A stretch of 6,055 nt of DNA from assembly GCA_026988195.1 (NCBI GenBank), contig JALSLS010000476.1, positions 1-6,055 on the forward strand. Direction: 5' to 3'. Position 1 is the stretch's first letter. Each line of letters starts with the position of its first letter. Source of the DNA: Methylomonas sp. (GTDB lineage: Bacteria; Pseudomonadota; Gammaproteobacteria; Methylococcales; Methylomonadaceae). Of the stretch, positions 1 to 5,965 are shown piece after piece. Made by a program: the position numbers and the translations under genes. Below the pieces are notes generated by a model. It made no database searches, was not told the DNA's origin, and saw only the letters and a list, made by a program, of their open reading frames with translations.

Positions 1-27
1 TTCATTTTTATTGTGAAAATTTGAAAA

Positions 28-1209
28 ATGAAAAAAATTGAAGTAGTTATTATTGGTGCTGGTGCATCTGGGCTGATGTGCGCGATTGAAGCAGGAAAAC
101 GTGGTCGCGGCGTTTTGGTATTGGATCATGCTAATAAAGCGGGGAAAAAAATTTTGATGTCTGGGGGAGGACGTTGCAATTTCACTAATTATTCTATTGA
201 GGCAGAGAATTTTATTTCAGCTAATACGCATTTTTGTAAATCGGCTTTAAGCCGTTTTAGCCAATGGGACTTTTTAGCCATGATTGATCAATATAAAATC
301 CCTTTTCATGAGCGTAAACATGGGCAGTTGTTTTGTGATAATAGTGCAAAAGATATTTTGAATATGCTGCTGTCTGAATGTGAAAAAGTGGGGGTCAACA
401 TTCAACTTAATTGTAAAATTAAGCACATTAAACAAATGGCTGAGGGTGAATTTCAATTAATGACAGACAAGCAATCACTGCAATGTCAATCTGTGGTTGT
501 TGCAACGGGAGGCTTATCCATTCCTAAAATGGGAGCAACGGCCTTTGGTTACCAGGTAGCTGAGCAATTTGATATTAATGTATTACCTGTTTGTGCTGGG
601 TTGGTTCCTTTTACATTACAGACAGGGGATAAAGAAAGTTTGTCTCCTTTATCCGGCATAGCTGTTGCTTGTGTGGTGAGTAATCACCAGCAAAGTTTTA
701 CAGAGAATATTTTATTTACTCACAGAGGGTTGAGTGGTCCTGCTATTTTACAAATATCATCCTATTGGAGGGCTGGTGAGGCTGTTAGTATCAACTTCTT
801 ACCTGAGGTTAATATTTTTGAGATGTTGTTAGATAAAAAGAAGGCTAAAGTAAAAATGCAATTAAAAACTATTTTATCTGAGTGGTTACCTAGGCGATTG
901 GTTGAAGCACTAATTGACCCAAAAATATTAGCTTTATCATTACAGAATATTTCTAATAAGCAATTTAATGAAGTGGAAAAGAATATCAATAATTGGACTA
1001 TAAAGCCCAATGGAACAGAAGGTTATAGAACAGCTGAAGTCACATTAGGAGGGGTGGACTGCTCTGAAATATCATCAAAAACCATGCAAAGTCAAAAAGT
1101 AAAAGGCTTGTATTTTGTGGGGGAGGTTCTGGATGTGACAGGGTGGCTAGGGGGTTATAACTTTCAATGGGCTTGGGCATCAGGGTGGAGTGCGGGGCAG
1201 TATGTGTAG
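28..1209 (+). CDS. yhiN: HI0933/YhiN-family FAD-dependent flavoprotein
   Basis: Complete 393-residue protein of normal length for the HI0933-like family (BaiN/YhiN/YtfP type). Visible landmarks are an N-terminal Rossmann dinucleotide-binding motif GAGASG (residues 10-15), the family signature KILMSGGGRCNFTN (41-54), an ATGG turn with SIPKMGATAFGY (159-174), THRGLSGPAILQ (231-242), AEVTLGGV (336-343) and the C-terminal FAD-contacting stretch from GLYFVGEVLDV to GGYNFQWAWASG (360-386). These make the family assignment very safe. From the literature as I recall it, E. coli YhiN has been reported to be a 23S rRNA dihydrouridine synthase (RdsA). Whether this homologue has that role is inferred from homology only. 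It is probably a soluble cytoplasmic enzyme. The ATG at 28 starts just before the conserved KIEVVIIGAG strand. Only 27 bases lie upstream and no strong Shine-Dalgarno is visible, only a purine stretch GAAAAA. The gene stands alone, with a 321-bp gap to the next one. Confidence 0.95.
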   Translation: MKKIEVVIIGAGASGLMCAIEAGKRGRGVLVLDHANKAGKKILMSGGGRCNFTNYSIEAENFISANTHFCKSALSRFSQWDFLAMIDQYKIPFHERKHGQLFCDNSAKDILNMLLSECEKVGVNIQLNCKIKHIKQMAEGEFQLMTDKQSLQCQSVVVATGGLSIPKMGATAFGYQVAEQFDINVLPVCAGLVPFTLQTGDKESLSPLSGIAVACVVSNHQQSFTENILFTHRGLSGPAILQISSYWRAGEAVSINFLPEVNIFEMLLDKKKAKVKMQLKTILSEWLPRRLVEALIDPKILALSLQNISNKQFNEVEKNINNWTIKPNGTEGYRTAEVTLGGVDCSEISSKTMQSQKVKGLYFVGEVLDVTGWLGGYNFQWAWASGWSAGQYV

Positions 1210-1248
1210 GTGCTGATTTTATATGCTAATTTAGTGCTACACTTATAA

Positions 1249-1405
1249 GGCAACTGGCAATAAATAACCCACCCAGATTGCGCAGATTTTTTATTTCTGA
1301 TCAAACTATCTCAAGAGGCGCATAGCCAGCTACGTAACGATTGAGATGGTTTGAGCAGGGATAAAAAAGCCAGTAAGGTGCGTGGGTTATTTGTTGCTGG
1401 TTGCC
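1249..1405 (+). repeat. 157-nt long imperfect inverted repeat / RNA hairpin candidate
   Basis: Outer arms 1249-1272 and 1382-1405 pair over all 24 positions, with three G-U pairs (1255-1399, 1256-1398, 1261-1393). An unpaired 14/13-nt internal loop follows (1273-1286 and 1369-1381). The inner arms are 1287-1299 with 1356-1368 (13 pairs, two G-U: 1295-1360, 1296-1359), one A/G mismatch at 1300/1355, then 1301-1314 with 1341-1354 (14 pairs, one G-U: 1307-1348). The apical loop is 1315-1340. In total there are 51 pairs, six of them G-U and one mismatch. The element is flanked by TAA on both sides (1246-1248, 1406-1408). It lies 39 nt after the flavoprotein stop codon and 125 nt before the ATPase start, so it could be a 3' UTR structure, a 5' leader structure, a small RNA, or a MITE-like insertion. 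The function is unknown; the pairing itself is directly visible. Confidence 0.85.
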
Positions 1406-1530
1406 TAAGATTGAAAGGGCATAAAAATTAACGGGGTGATAAGTCAGTATATTCTTTGGCTTCGTTTCAAAGATACAAGAAATGGTCGCGGCTTTACCGG
1501 ATAGTCCGAGGCTTTTTATAGGTAAAGAAA
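1406..1530. other. Leader region between the long hairpin and the ATPase gene
   Basis: Non-coding stretch of 125 bp. It holds a weak hairpin in which GTAT-CTTTG (1447-1450 and 1454-1458, with bulge ATT) pairs with CAAAG-ATAC (1468-1476), and a GC-richer segment at about 1486-1511 with a short CGGA/TCCG stem followed by a T run. No convincing sigma-70 promoter or known riboswitch consensus could be recognised. It ends in the AGG (1520-1522) that probably serves as ribosome binding site for the next gene. Confidence 0.4.
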
Positions 1531-3312
1531 ATGATGACGCAAATAAACCAAACTTCAGAAAGAAAATTAACGATTGAAGAGGCCTTGGGTTGGTTAAATA
1601 AAGATCAATTAATTTCCGATGAAGAAGAAGAGGCAATAAGATTATATTCTGCACGTTGGGAAAATAGAGAAAAGGGTTTGGACGATATTATCTGTGAATA
1701 TCAAGCAGAAAAAGACAAGCAACTTAGTAAGAAGTTTACCAAAGAAACCCTAAATGACTGGTTGGCATCTCGTGTTTCTTTATCTTATTTTTATATCGAC
1801 CCCTTAAAAATTGATGTAGCAGCAGTGACTGATATTTGCACACAATCTTATGCTGAAAGGTTTAATATTTTACCTATCAAAGTTGATGAAAAAAGTATTA
1901 CTGTTGCGGTATCGGAGCCTTTTATACGTGAGTGGGAAAAAGCCCTTAGCCATTTACACAATAAAGACCTTAAAAGAGTACTGGCTAGTGCAACTGATAT
2001 TAAACGTTATATTGGTGAGTTATATGATTTTTCTAAATCCGTTAAAAGAGCAAGCAATAGAGCAGTAGAAAATAATGGTCAATTAAATAACCTGGAGCAG
2101 TTAGTTGAATTAGGGCAAAAGAGTGATTTAGAAGTAAATAACCAGCATATCGTTAATTTAGTAAACTGGTTATTACAATATGCTTTTGAGCAACGAGCCA
2201 GTGATATTCATCTTGAGCCTAGACGCGACCAAAGTAATGTGCGCTTTCGTATTGATGGGGTTATGCATCAAGTTTATCAAATACCTACACCTGTTATGGG
2301 AGCAGTCATTAGCCGAATTAAAATTTTGGGGCGAATGGATATTGCCGAAAAGCGAAGGCCTCAAGATGGTCGGCTTAAAACCCTTAATGGTAAATTAGAG
2401 ATTGAATTACGTTTATCCACCATGCCAACAGCCTTCGGTGAAAAAGTGGTGATGCGTATTTTTGACCCTGAAGTCTTACTAAAAGACTTTACAGCCCTTG
2501 GCTTTAACAAAAGAGAGCAGCTGTTGTGGACTGGTATGACTCATCAGGCTCATGGGATTATCTTAGTGACAGGGCCGACAGGCTCAGGTAAAACAACCAC
2601 GCTTTATTCAACTTTAAAGCACCTTGCAACGCCCGAAATAAATTTATGTACAGTTGAAGACCCTATTGAGTTAATTGAGCCTAGTTTTAACCAAATGCAG
2701 GTTGAAAATAAAATAGATTTAGACTTTGCAGCGGGAATTAGAACTTTAATGCGACAAGACCCCGATATTATAATGGTCGGGGAAATTCGTGATTTAGAAA
2801 CAGCTGAAATGGCTATTCAAGCATCATTAACAGGGCATCTGGTTTTATCAACCTTACATACAAATAATGCTCCATCAGCTATAACTCGCTTACTGGAACT
2901 TGGGGTTAAGCCTTATTTAATAAAATTAACTTTATTAGGGGTGATGGCTCAGCGATTGATCAGGACTTTATGCCCCAACTGCAAAAGTGAGCAGAAATTA
3001 ACAGATGAATACTGGCAAGATTTGGTTTACCCCTTTAACATAAAAAAACCAGCGCTTATTTATCAAGCACAAGGTTGTATTGAATGTCGCAATACGGGGT
3101 ATTTAGGTCGAATTGGTATTTATGAAGTATTTCAAAATACCAGCGCAATTCAAAAACAAATAACTGAAAATTGTGACACAAATATTGTGGCCAAGTTAGC
3201 CTTAAAAGATGGAATGAAAACTTTGCGGTTAAGTGGCGTTGAGAAAGTGATAGAAGGTATTACTTCTATAGAGGAAGTATTAAGGGTAGCGCCAGAGAAT
3301 ATAGAAATTTAG
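1531..3312 (+). CDS. GspE/PilB-family (type II secretion / type IV pilus) assembly ATPase
   Basis: Complete 593-residue cytoplasmic AAA+-like motor ATPase of the T2SS E / PilB / MshE family. Residues about 10-60 look like a degenerate MshEN-type repeat (ALGWLNKDQLISDEEEEAI), and about 70-165 match the GspE N-terminal domain (YIDPLKIDVAAV, FNILPIKV, ITVAVSEP). The catalytic core has ASDIHLEP (223-230), Walker A GPTGSGKT (348-355, Lys354), the Asp box VEDPIE (375-380), Walker B DPDIIMVGEIRD (410-421, Glu418) and the His box TGHLVLSTLHT (434-444). A zinc tetracysteine is present as CPNC (481-484) and CIEC (516-519), and an RIGIYEV element follows at 527-533. All catalytic elements are intact, so it should be active in powering pilus or pseudopilus assembly, not retraction (PilT lacks the Zn motif and long N-domain). 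AGG at 1520-1522, 8 nt before ATG, supports the start; ATG at 1534 is an alternative. No inner-membrane platform, pilin or secretin gene is beside it, so the specific machine (T2SS, T4P or MSHA) cannot be decided. Confidence 0.93.
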   Translation: MMTQINQTSERKLTIEEALGWLNKDQLISDEEEEAIRLYSARWENREKGLDDIICEYQAEKDKQLSKKFTKETLNDWLASRVSLSYFYIDPLKIDVAAVTDICTQSYAERFNILPIKVDEKSITVAVSEPFIREWEKALSHLHNKDLKRVLASATDIKRYIGELYDFSKSVKRASNRAVENNGQLNNLEQLVELGQKSDLEVNNQHIVNLVNWLLQYAFEQRASDIHLEPRRDQSNVRFRIDGVMHQVYQIPTPVMGAVISRIKILGRMDIAEKRRPQDGRLKTLNGKLEIELRLSTMPTAFGEKVVMRIFDPEVLLKDFTALGFNKREQLLWTGMTHQAHGIILVTGPTGSGKTTTLYSTLKHLATPEINLCTVEDPIELIEPSFNQMQVENKIDLDFAAGIRTLMRQDPDIIMVGEIRDLETAEMAIQASLTGHLVLSTLHTNNAPSAITRLLELGVKPYLIKLTLLGVMAQRLIRTLCPNCKSEQKLTDEYWQDLVYPFNIKKPALIYQAQGCIECRNTGYLGRIGIYEVFQNTSAIQKQITENCDTNIVAKLALKDGMKTLRLSGVEKVIEGITSIEEVLRVAPENIEI

Positions 3313-3322
3313 GCTTAAAAGC

Positions 3323-3346
3323 CTCCCCTTTAGAAGAAAAGGGGAG
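3323..3346 (-). terminator. Intergenic hairpin between convergent ATPase and fae-like genes
   Basis: CTCCCCTTT (3323-3331) pairs perfectly with AAAGGGGAG (3338-3346) around a 6-nt loop. Read on the minus strand the stem is followed by GGCTTTTAAG, a short T tract, so it fits best as the end of the fae-like transcript, whose stop lies about 60 nt away. On the plus strand it follows the ATPase stop by 11 nt but lacks a T run. A second possible pairing, GAGAAGG (3349-3355) with CCTTCTC (3380-3386), lies beside it, and a T6 run follows that second arm on the minus strand. Confidence 0.55.
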
Positions 3347-3406
3347 TTGAGAAGGATTGATAAAGTTAAAGTAAAAAAGCCTTCTCATAGATATATAATC
3401 AACGGT

Positions 3407-3955
3407 TTAAATTTTACCGTCTAATCCCATTTGAAAATACTTATGAGTGATTTTATCTTGGTTGTCTAATAACCAGTCAATATCAGGTGTATTAGTCATC
3501 GCTTTATGGATTGCCTGAGCAGTCGCTTTACGGTGAATATCAAATAAGATTTGGTGATCTAAGTTATCATCAGTTGCAACGCTTGGGTTTAACCAGACTG
3601 AACAAATGATACCTAAGTCGTTTGCTTTTTCTTTAGGAATGTCTCCAGCACGGACAGCGTCTAAAACACCATTCGCAATAGCCGCTTGCACAGTACCCAT
3701 TAAGATATTGGTGTAACGAGAATTTTTAACCGTTACTTTACTAACCATTAAGGTGACAGGGCGTACTTGAATGTCAGTATTTAAAATAGCAAATACTTTT
3801 GAGTGACCACTAGCTTGATCACCTGTTAGTGTCGCAAGTGCAGTTCCAACAGGACCGTCTAATTCACCAATAACGATTTCAGGCTCAGCTGCTGTTCCTG
3901 GTGGTCCACCTGCAACAAGTGACTCACCTGTACGCATTACGATTCTTTCGCTCAT
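3407..3955 (-). CDS. Formaldehyde-activating enzyme (Fae) family protein lacking the conserved histidine
   Basis: Protein of 182 residues, close to the usual ~170 of Fae. Canonical Fae condenses formaldehyde with tetrahydromethanopterin to methylene-H4MPT in methylotroph formaldehyde oxidation. Fae-like segments seen are GESLVAGG (10-17), EIVIGELDGPVGTAL (26-40), RPVTLMVSKVTV (65-76, compare KPNTLMFNKVTI in M. extorquens Fae), MGTVQAAIANGVLDAV (86-101, with Gln90 matching the GPAQ glutamine) and the helix after AGDIPKEKANDLGIICSVWLNP (103-124). In canonical Fae the segment before the IIG strand reads EVAHIDLIIG, and its His is the proposed catalytic acid. Here it reads AAEPEIVIG, with Glu24 at the His position. 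It may be a paralogue with altered or regulatory function, not the main Fae. The C-terminal tail from about 155 (TPDIDWLLDNQDK) is not recognisably Fae-like. The start is ATG at 3955, chosen because GGAG sits 6 nt upstream; the ATG at 3967 overlaps that site. Confidence 0.88.
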   Translation of the reverse strand: MSERIVMRTGESLVAGGPPGTAAEPEIVIGELDGPVGTALATLTGDQASGHSKVFAILNTDIQVRPVTLMVSKVTVKNSRYTNILMGTVQAAIANGVLDAVRAGDIPKEKANDLGIICSVWLNPSVATDDNLDHQILFDIHRKATAQAIHKAMTNTPDIDWLLDNQDKITHKYFQMGLDGKI

Positions 3956-3961
3956 ATTTAA

Positions 3962-3965
3962 CTCC
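3962..3965 (-). promoter_or_regulatory. Shine-Dalgarno GGAG that fixes the fae-like start
   Basis: On the minus strand GGAG is followed by 6 nt (TTAAAT) and then ATG at 3955. The earlier in-frame ATG (3967-3965) shares its G with this GGAG, so it cannot use it and has no site of its own. The shorter protein beginning MSERIV is therefore preferred. Confidence 0.8.
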
Positions 3966-4026
3966 ATAAAGCATTAATAATTTGAAGCGGTTAGAATACC
4001 ATGAATTATCCATATTCTTAATAGCC

Positions 4027-4872
4027 ATGAGCCAAAAATTAACTACAACTGATCATAGTCGAGATATCGCCGGCTTAAAATATATTTATCCTGTTATTTC
4101 AAGAAGAGCCGGAGGGCTATCTATAGGGATTAACTTTAATACTAATAATGCCTGCAATTGGCGTTGTGTATATTGTCAGGTACCTGATTTAATAAAAGGT
4201 TCAGCACCTGAAATGGACTTTAAATTACTAGAACAAGAATTACGTTTTTTTTTAAGGCAGGTTTTAGAAGGCGACTTTTATCAGCAATACCAAGTGGCAG
4301 AACAACATCGTGTGATTAAAGATATTGCTATTTCAGGTAACGGTGAGCCAACGAGTTTAAAAGGCTTTGATAACGCAATCGAATTAATTGGAAAAATTGC
4401 CACACAAATGAAGGTATTTCCTGATAGTAAATTTGTTTTGATTAGCAATGGCAGTTTAATGCATCAAACGGGAGTACAAAAAGGATTAAAAATACTCAAT
4501 AAATATAATGGGGAAGTGTGGTTTAAGGTCGATAGTGTTACTGAACTAGGGAGAAAGAAAATTAATGAGAGTAAACAAACAACGACTAAAACACTGTCTA
4601 ATTTAGAGTTATCTAGCCATTTGTGTGAAACAAGCCTACAAACCTGTATGCTTGATTTTTTAACGGCTGAAGAAACAAGGCAAGAGCGAATAGCTTACCT
4701 TGAATTTTTAAAACAAAATACAGTGAAAATTAAAAAAGTGATGTTATATACACTGGCTAGAGCTTCATTACAGCCAGAAGCTAAAAAATTGAAACCGGTG
4801 AATAAAGATCAGATGGAGTTATTTGCTGAGAATATCCGTTTGTTAGGATATAAGGTGAGTGTGGCTAGTTGA
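4027..4872 (+). CDS. Radical SAM protein, COG0731 / TYW1-like family
   Basis: Protein of 281 residues from ATG 4027. The radical SAM cluster motif CNWRCVYC is at residues 43-50 (Cys43, Cys47, Cys50, ligating a 4Fe-4S cluster that cleaves S-adenosylmethionine). It is preceded by YPVISRRAGGLSIGINFN (21-38), and followed by the SAM-contacting SGNGEPTS (103-110), the strand FVLISNGS (136-143) and VWFKVDS (164-170). This set matches the Fe-S oxidoreductase family COG0731, related to archaeal TYW1, which makes the wyosine base of tRNA-Phe. Bacteria do not normally make wyosine, so the substrate here is unknown. An in-frame TTG at 3982 would add 15 residues (LEYHELSIFLIA-like) not expected in the family, so ATG 4027 is preferred, although its Shine-Dalgarno is poor. 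The gene is divergent from the fae-like gene with 71 bp between start codons, which suggests, without proof, a shared control region. Confidence 0.88.
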   Translation: MSQKLTTTDHSRDIAGLKYIYPVISRRAGGLSIGINFNTNNACNWRCVYCQVPDLIKGSAPEMDFKLLEQELRFFLRQVLEGDFYQQYQVAEQHRVIKDIAISGNGEPTSLKGFDNAIELIGKIATQMKVFPDSKFVLISNGSLMHQTGVQKGLKILNKYNGEVWFKVDSVTELGRKKINESKQTTTKTLSNLELSSHLCETSLQTCMLDFLTAEETRQERIAYLEFLKQNTVKIKKVMLYTLARASLQPEAKKLKPVNKDQMELFAENIRLLGYKVSVAS

Positions 4873-4924
4873 TCGCGCTATCATAAGTTAGAAACCGGGA
4901 AATTATTTCATGAACGTTCCTTAA

Positions 4925-5176
4925 CTATGCTATCGCATCAAAAAGAGAACCTAAGGTTTCTTGTTCTGTTTGTAAAATTTTAACCGCTGCAGATGATTCA
5001 ATTTCGGCTTCTTTTAAACTTAAAATAGGGTTTAAAATTGAATTAGAACTAAATTCTGTGCTGCCAATCTCATCTTTAGCGGTGGATAAAGAAGCTATAG
5101 TTTGCGCAGCACCCGCTACTTTATGATTTGCGGTATTCATTAGGTTAAGCGCACTAGATGAAAGGCTAGTCATCAT
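4925..5176 (-). CDS. Mini flagellar rod-like protein (FlgC/FlgG-type termini only)
   Basis: Small protein of 83 residues with a good start: AAGGA on the minus strand 8 nt before ATG 5176 (a second ATG follows directly). The N-terminal part (SSSALNLMNTANHKVAGAAQ, 6-25) resembles the amphipathic N-terminal helix of axial rod/hook proteins. The C-terminal part (NPILSLKEAEIESSAAVKIL, 49-68, then QTEQETLGSLFDAIA, 69-83) resembles the Flg_bbr_C pattern of FlgB/C/F/G, which typically reads ...ANVKVIKTADEMLGTLLDI. The D1-like middle region of true rod proteins (FlgC is about 135 residues or more) is absent, leaving a 20-residue linker. No signal peptide, membrane segment or cysteine is seen. No flagellar genes are near. 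It may be a helical-bundle protein of unknown role that shares ancestry or shape with rod proteins. The family assignment is by pattern recognition and moderate. Confidence 0.7.
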   Translation of the reverse strand: MMTSLSSSALNLMNTANHKVAGAAQTIASLSTAKDEIGSTEFSSNSILNPILSLKEAEIESSAAVKILQTEQETLGSLFDAIA

Positions 5177-5184
5177 AAGTTTGA

Positions 5185-5189
5185 TCCTT
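5185..5189 (-). promoter_or_regulatory. Shine-Dalgarno AAGGA of the mini rod-like gene
   Basis: AAGGA on the minus strand lies 8 nt before the first ATG (5176) and 11 nt before the second (5173), favouring the first. It is the main non-homology evidence that this small gene is translated. Confidence 0.75.
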
Positions 5190-5322
5190 TTTAAAACGTG
5201 TAATAATCATACGCTTATATAGAAGACCTAAGGAAGCAATAGTTTCAGTTAAATCATAAAACTGTGAGCAATGTTAGATAACAGCAATGCAGAGCTATAC
5301 TGCCAGTAAGTTATGTGAAAGT

Positions 5323-5359
5323 ATAGGAAGCGCATCATACCAAAAGATGCGCTTCCTAT
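5323..5359. repeat. Perfect hairpin, 14-bp stem
   Basis: ATAGGAAGCGCATC (5323-5336) is the exact reverse complement of 5346-5359, around the 9-nt loop ATACCAAAA. There is no T tract on either side, so an ordinary intrinsic terminator is unlikely. It is one of two tandem hairpins 10 nt apart. Confidence 0.85.
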
Positions 5360-5369
5360 CGTCAGCACA

Positions 5370-5417
5370 TCCTACACTAATAATTGCCATAACATAATGG
5401 CAATTATTAGTGTAGGA
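5370..5417. repeat. Perfect hairpin, 21-bp stem
   Basis: Positions 5370-5390 are the exact reverse complement of 5397-5417, around the 6-nt loop AACATA. The outer ends are TCCTACACT and AGTGTAGGA, resembling the GTAGGA ends of the REP-like elements downstream. There is no T tract. A perfect stem of this length suggests a recent insertion or a repeat kept intact by function. Confidence 0.88.
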
Positions 5418-5493
5418 ACTATTTTGGTGGTTTATTTATTACGCGTACCTTAGTTATTGGGTAACTATTCAGCTTGTGAGTAGACAATGATGA

Positions 5494-5597
5494 TGTAGGA
5501 GCGTCCGCCCTCGGCGCGATTAAAATGATGCTCTTTTCTCTAAAACTTTCAATTACCTTCGCGCCGACTGGTGCATGGACAGATATTTGCTCCTGCA
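5494..5597. repeat. REP-like element, copy A
   Basis: The 5' end TGTAGGAGC (5494-5502) and the 3' end GCTCCTGCA (5589-5597) are inverted repeats with one mismatch. Inside them, TCGGCGCGA (5511-5519) is inverted as TCGCGCCGA (5559-5567). The nested palindrome and GTAGGAGC end resemble the REP sequences of gammaproteobacteria, which are often mobilised by RAYT transposases. A further 8-bp inverted repeat, CAGATATT/AATATCTG, spans its right end (5580-5587 and 5597-5604). It contains no gene. Confidence 0.65.
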
Positions 5598-5668
5598 ATA
5601 TCTGCATTCACTACATCCATGTAGATTATTCACGTAGGTAGAGCAATGCACTAGGGCAGGAAGAATAA

Positions 5669-5725
5669 TGCAGGAGCTATTATCGAGGAGCAGCGAAGCG
5701 GTGTGCCGAGGGCGGACGCTCCTAC
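5669..5725. repeat. REP-like element, copy B, inverted relative to copy A
   Basis: It starts TGCAGGAGC (5669-5677) and ends with a 21-bp segment (5705-5725) that is the exact reverse complement of 5495-5515 in copy A. Its interior (about 5678-5704) differs from copy A, so the two are related only by their ends. Together they form a head-to-head pair like the BIME arrangement of REP sequences. Confidence 0.65.
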
Positions 5726-5789
5726 GAAGCATTCTACTAAAGATACTGAATATGTTATATGTATCTATCTTAGTTTAGTCATTGACTAT

Positions 5790-5811
5790 AAAAACGTCCC
5801 TATTAAGGGAC
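5790..5811 (-). terminator. Candidate minus-strand intrinsic terminator
   Basis: GTCCCT (5796-5801) pairs with AGGGAC (5806-5811) around a 4-nt loop. On the minus strand the stem is followed by G and then TTTTT (5794-5790). The stem is only 6 bp. It could end transcription entering from beyond the right edge of the window. Confidence 0.4.
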
Positions 5812-5883
5812 AAAGTGATAAACCTAAAATTAAAAATAGAAGTGTCAAATAGCTTTAAATACCTATAGGCATTGAGTGTCAGT

Positions 5884-5905
5884 ATTGTTGTTATACAACG
5901 ACAAT
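5884..5905. repeat. Small hairpin
   Basis: ATTGTTGTT (5884-5892) pairs with AACGACAAT (5897-5905), including one G-U pair, around a 4-nt loop. The function is unknown; it is one of several hairpins in this tail. Confidence 0.45.
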
Positions 5906-5942
5906 GCATTATCTACGACCAGAAACCCCGATAAATTTACTG

Positions 5943-5963
5943 GGTTATTGATAGTTAATAACC
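5943..5963. repeat. Small hairpin
   Basis: GGTTATT (5943-5949) pairs with AATAACC (5957-5963) around a 7-nt loop. It sits directly beside the stronger hairpin at 5970-6003. Confidence 0.4.
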
Positions 5964-5965
5964 TC

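Noticed and set aside
1249..1405. Integron attC site
   Set aside because: The size and palindromic shape fit, but the arm ends GGCAAC and GTTGCC do not match the RYYYAAC/GTTRRRY core sites, and no cassette gene or integrase is present.
1406..1530. Cyclic di-GMP (GEMM) riboswitch in the ATPase leader
   Set aside because: Plausible by context for a pilus gene, but the conserved GEMM core sequences could not be found on the plus strand.
1301..1654. Minus-strand open frame of 117 codons
   Set aside because: It runs antisense through the ATPase start and half of the long hairpin, and its product resembles no family I recognise.
3956..3967. Upstream ATG start for the fae-like gene
   Set aside because: It overlaps the GGAG that serves the downstream ATG and has no ribosome binding site of its own.
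3982..4026. TTG start extending the radical SAM protein by 15 residues
   Set aside because: The extra residues are not family-like, TTG is a rare start, and the ATG at 4027 begins at the usual family N-terminus.
5419..5607. Minus-strand open frame of 62 codons
   Set aside because: It overlaps REP-like copy A; its peptide is a translation of the palindromic repeat, with no Shine-Dalgarno or recognisable domain.
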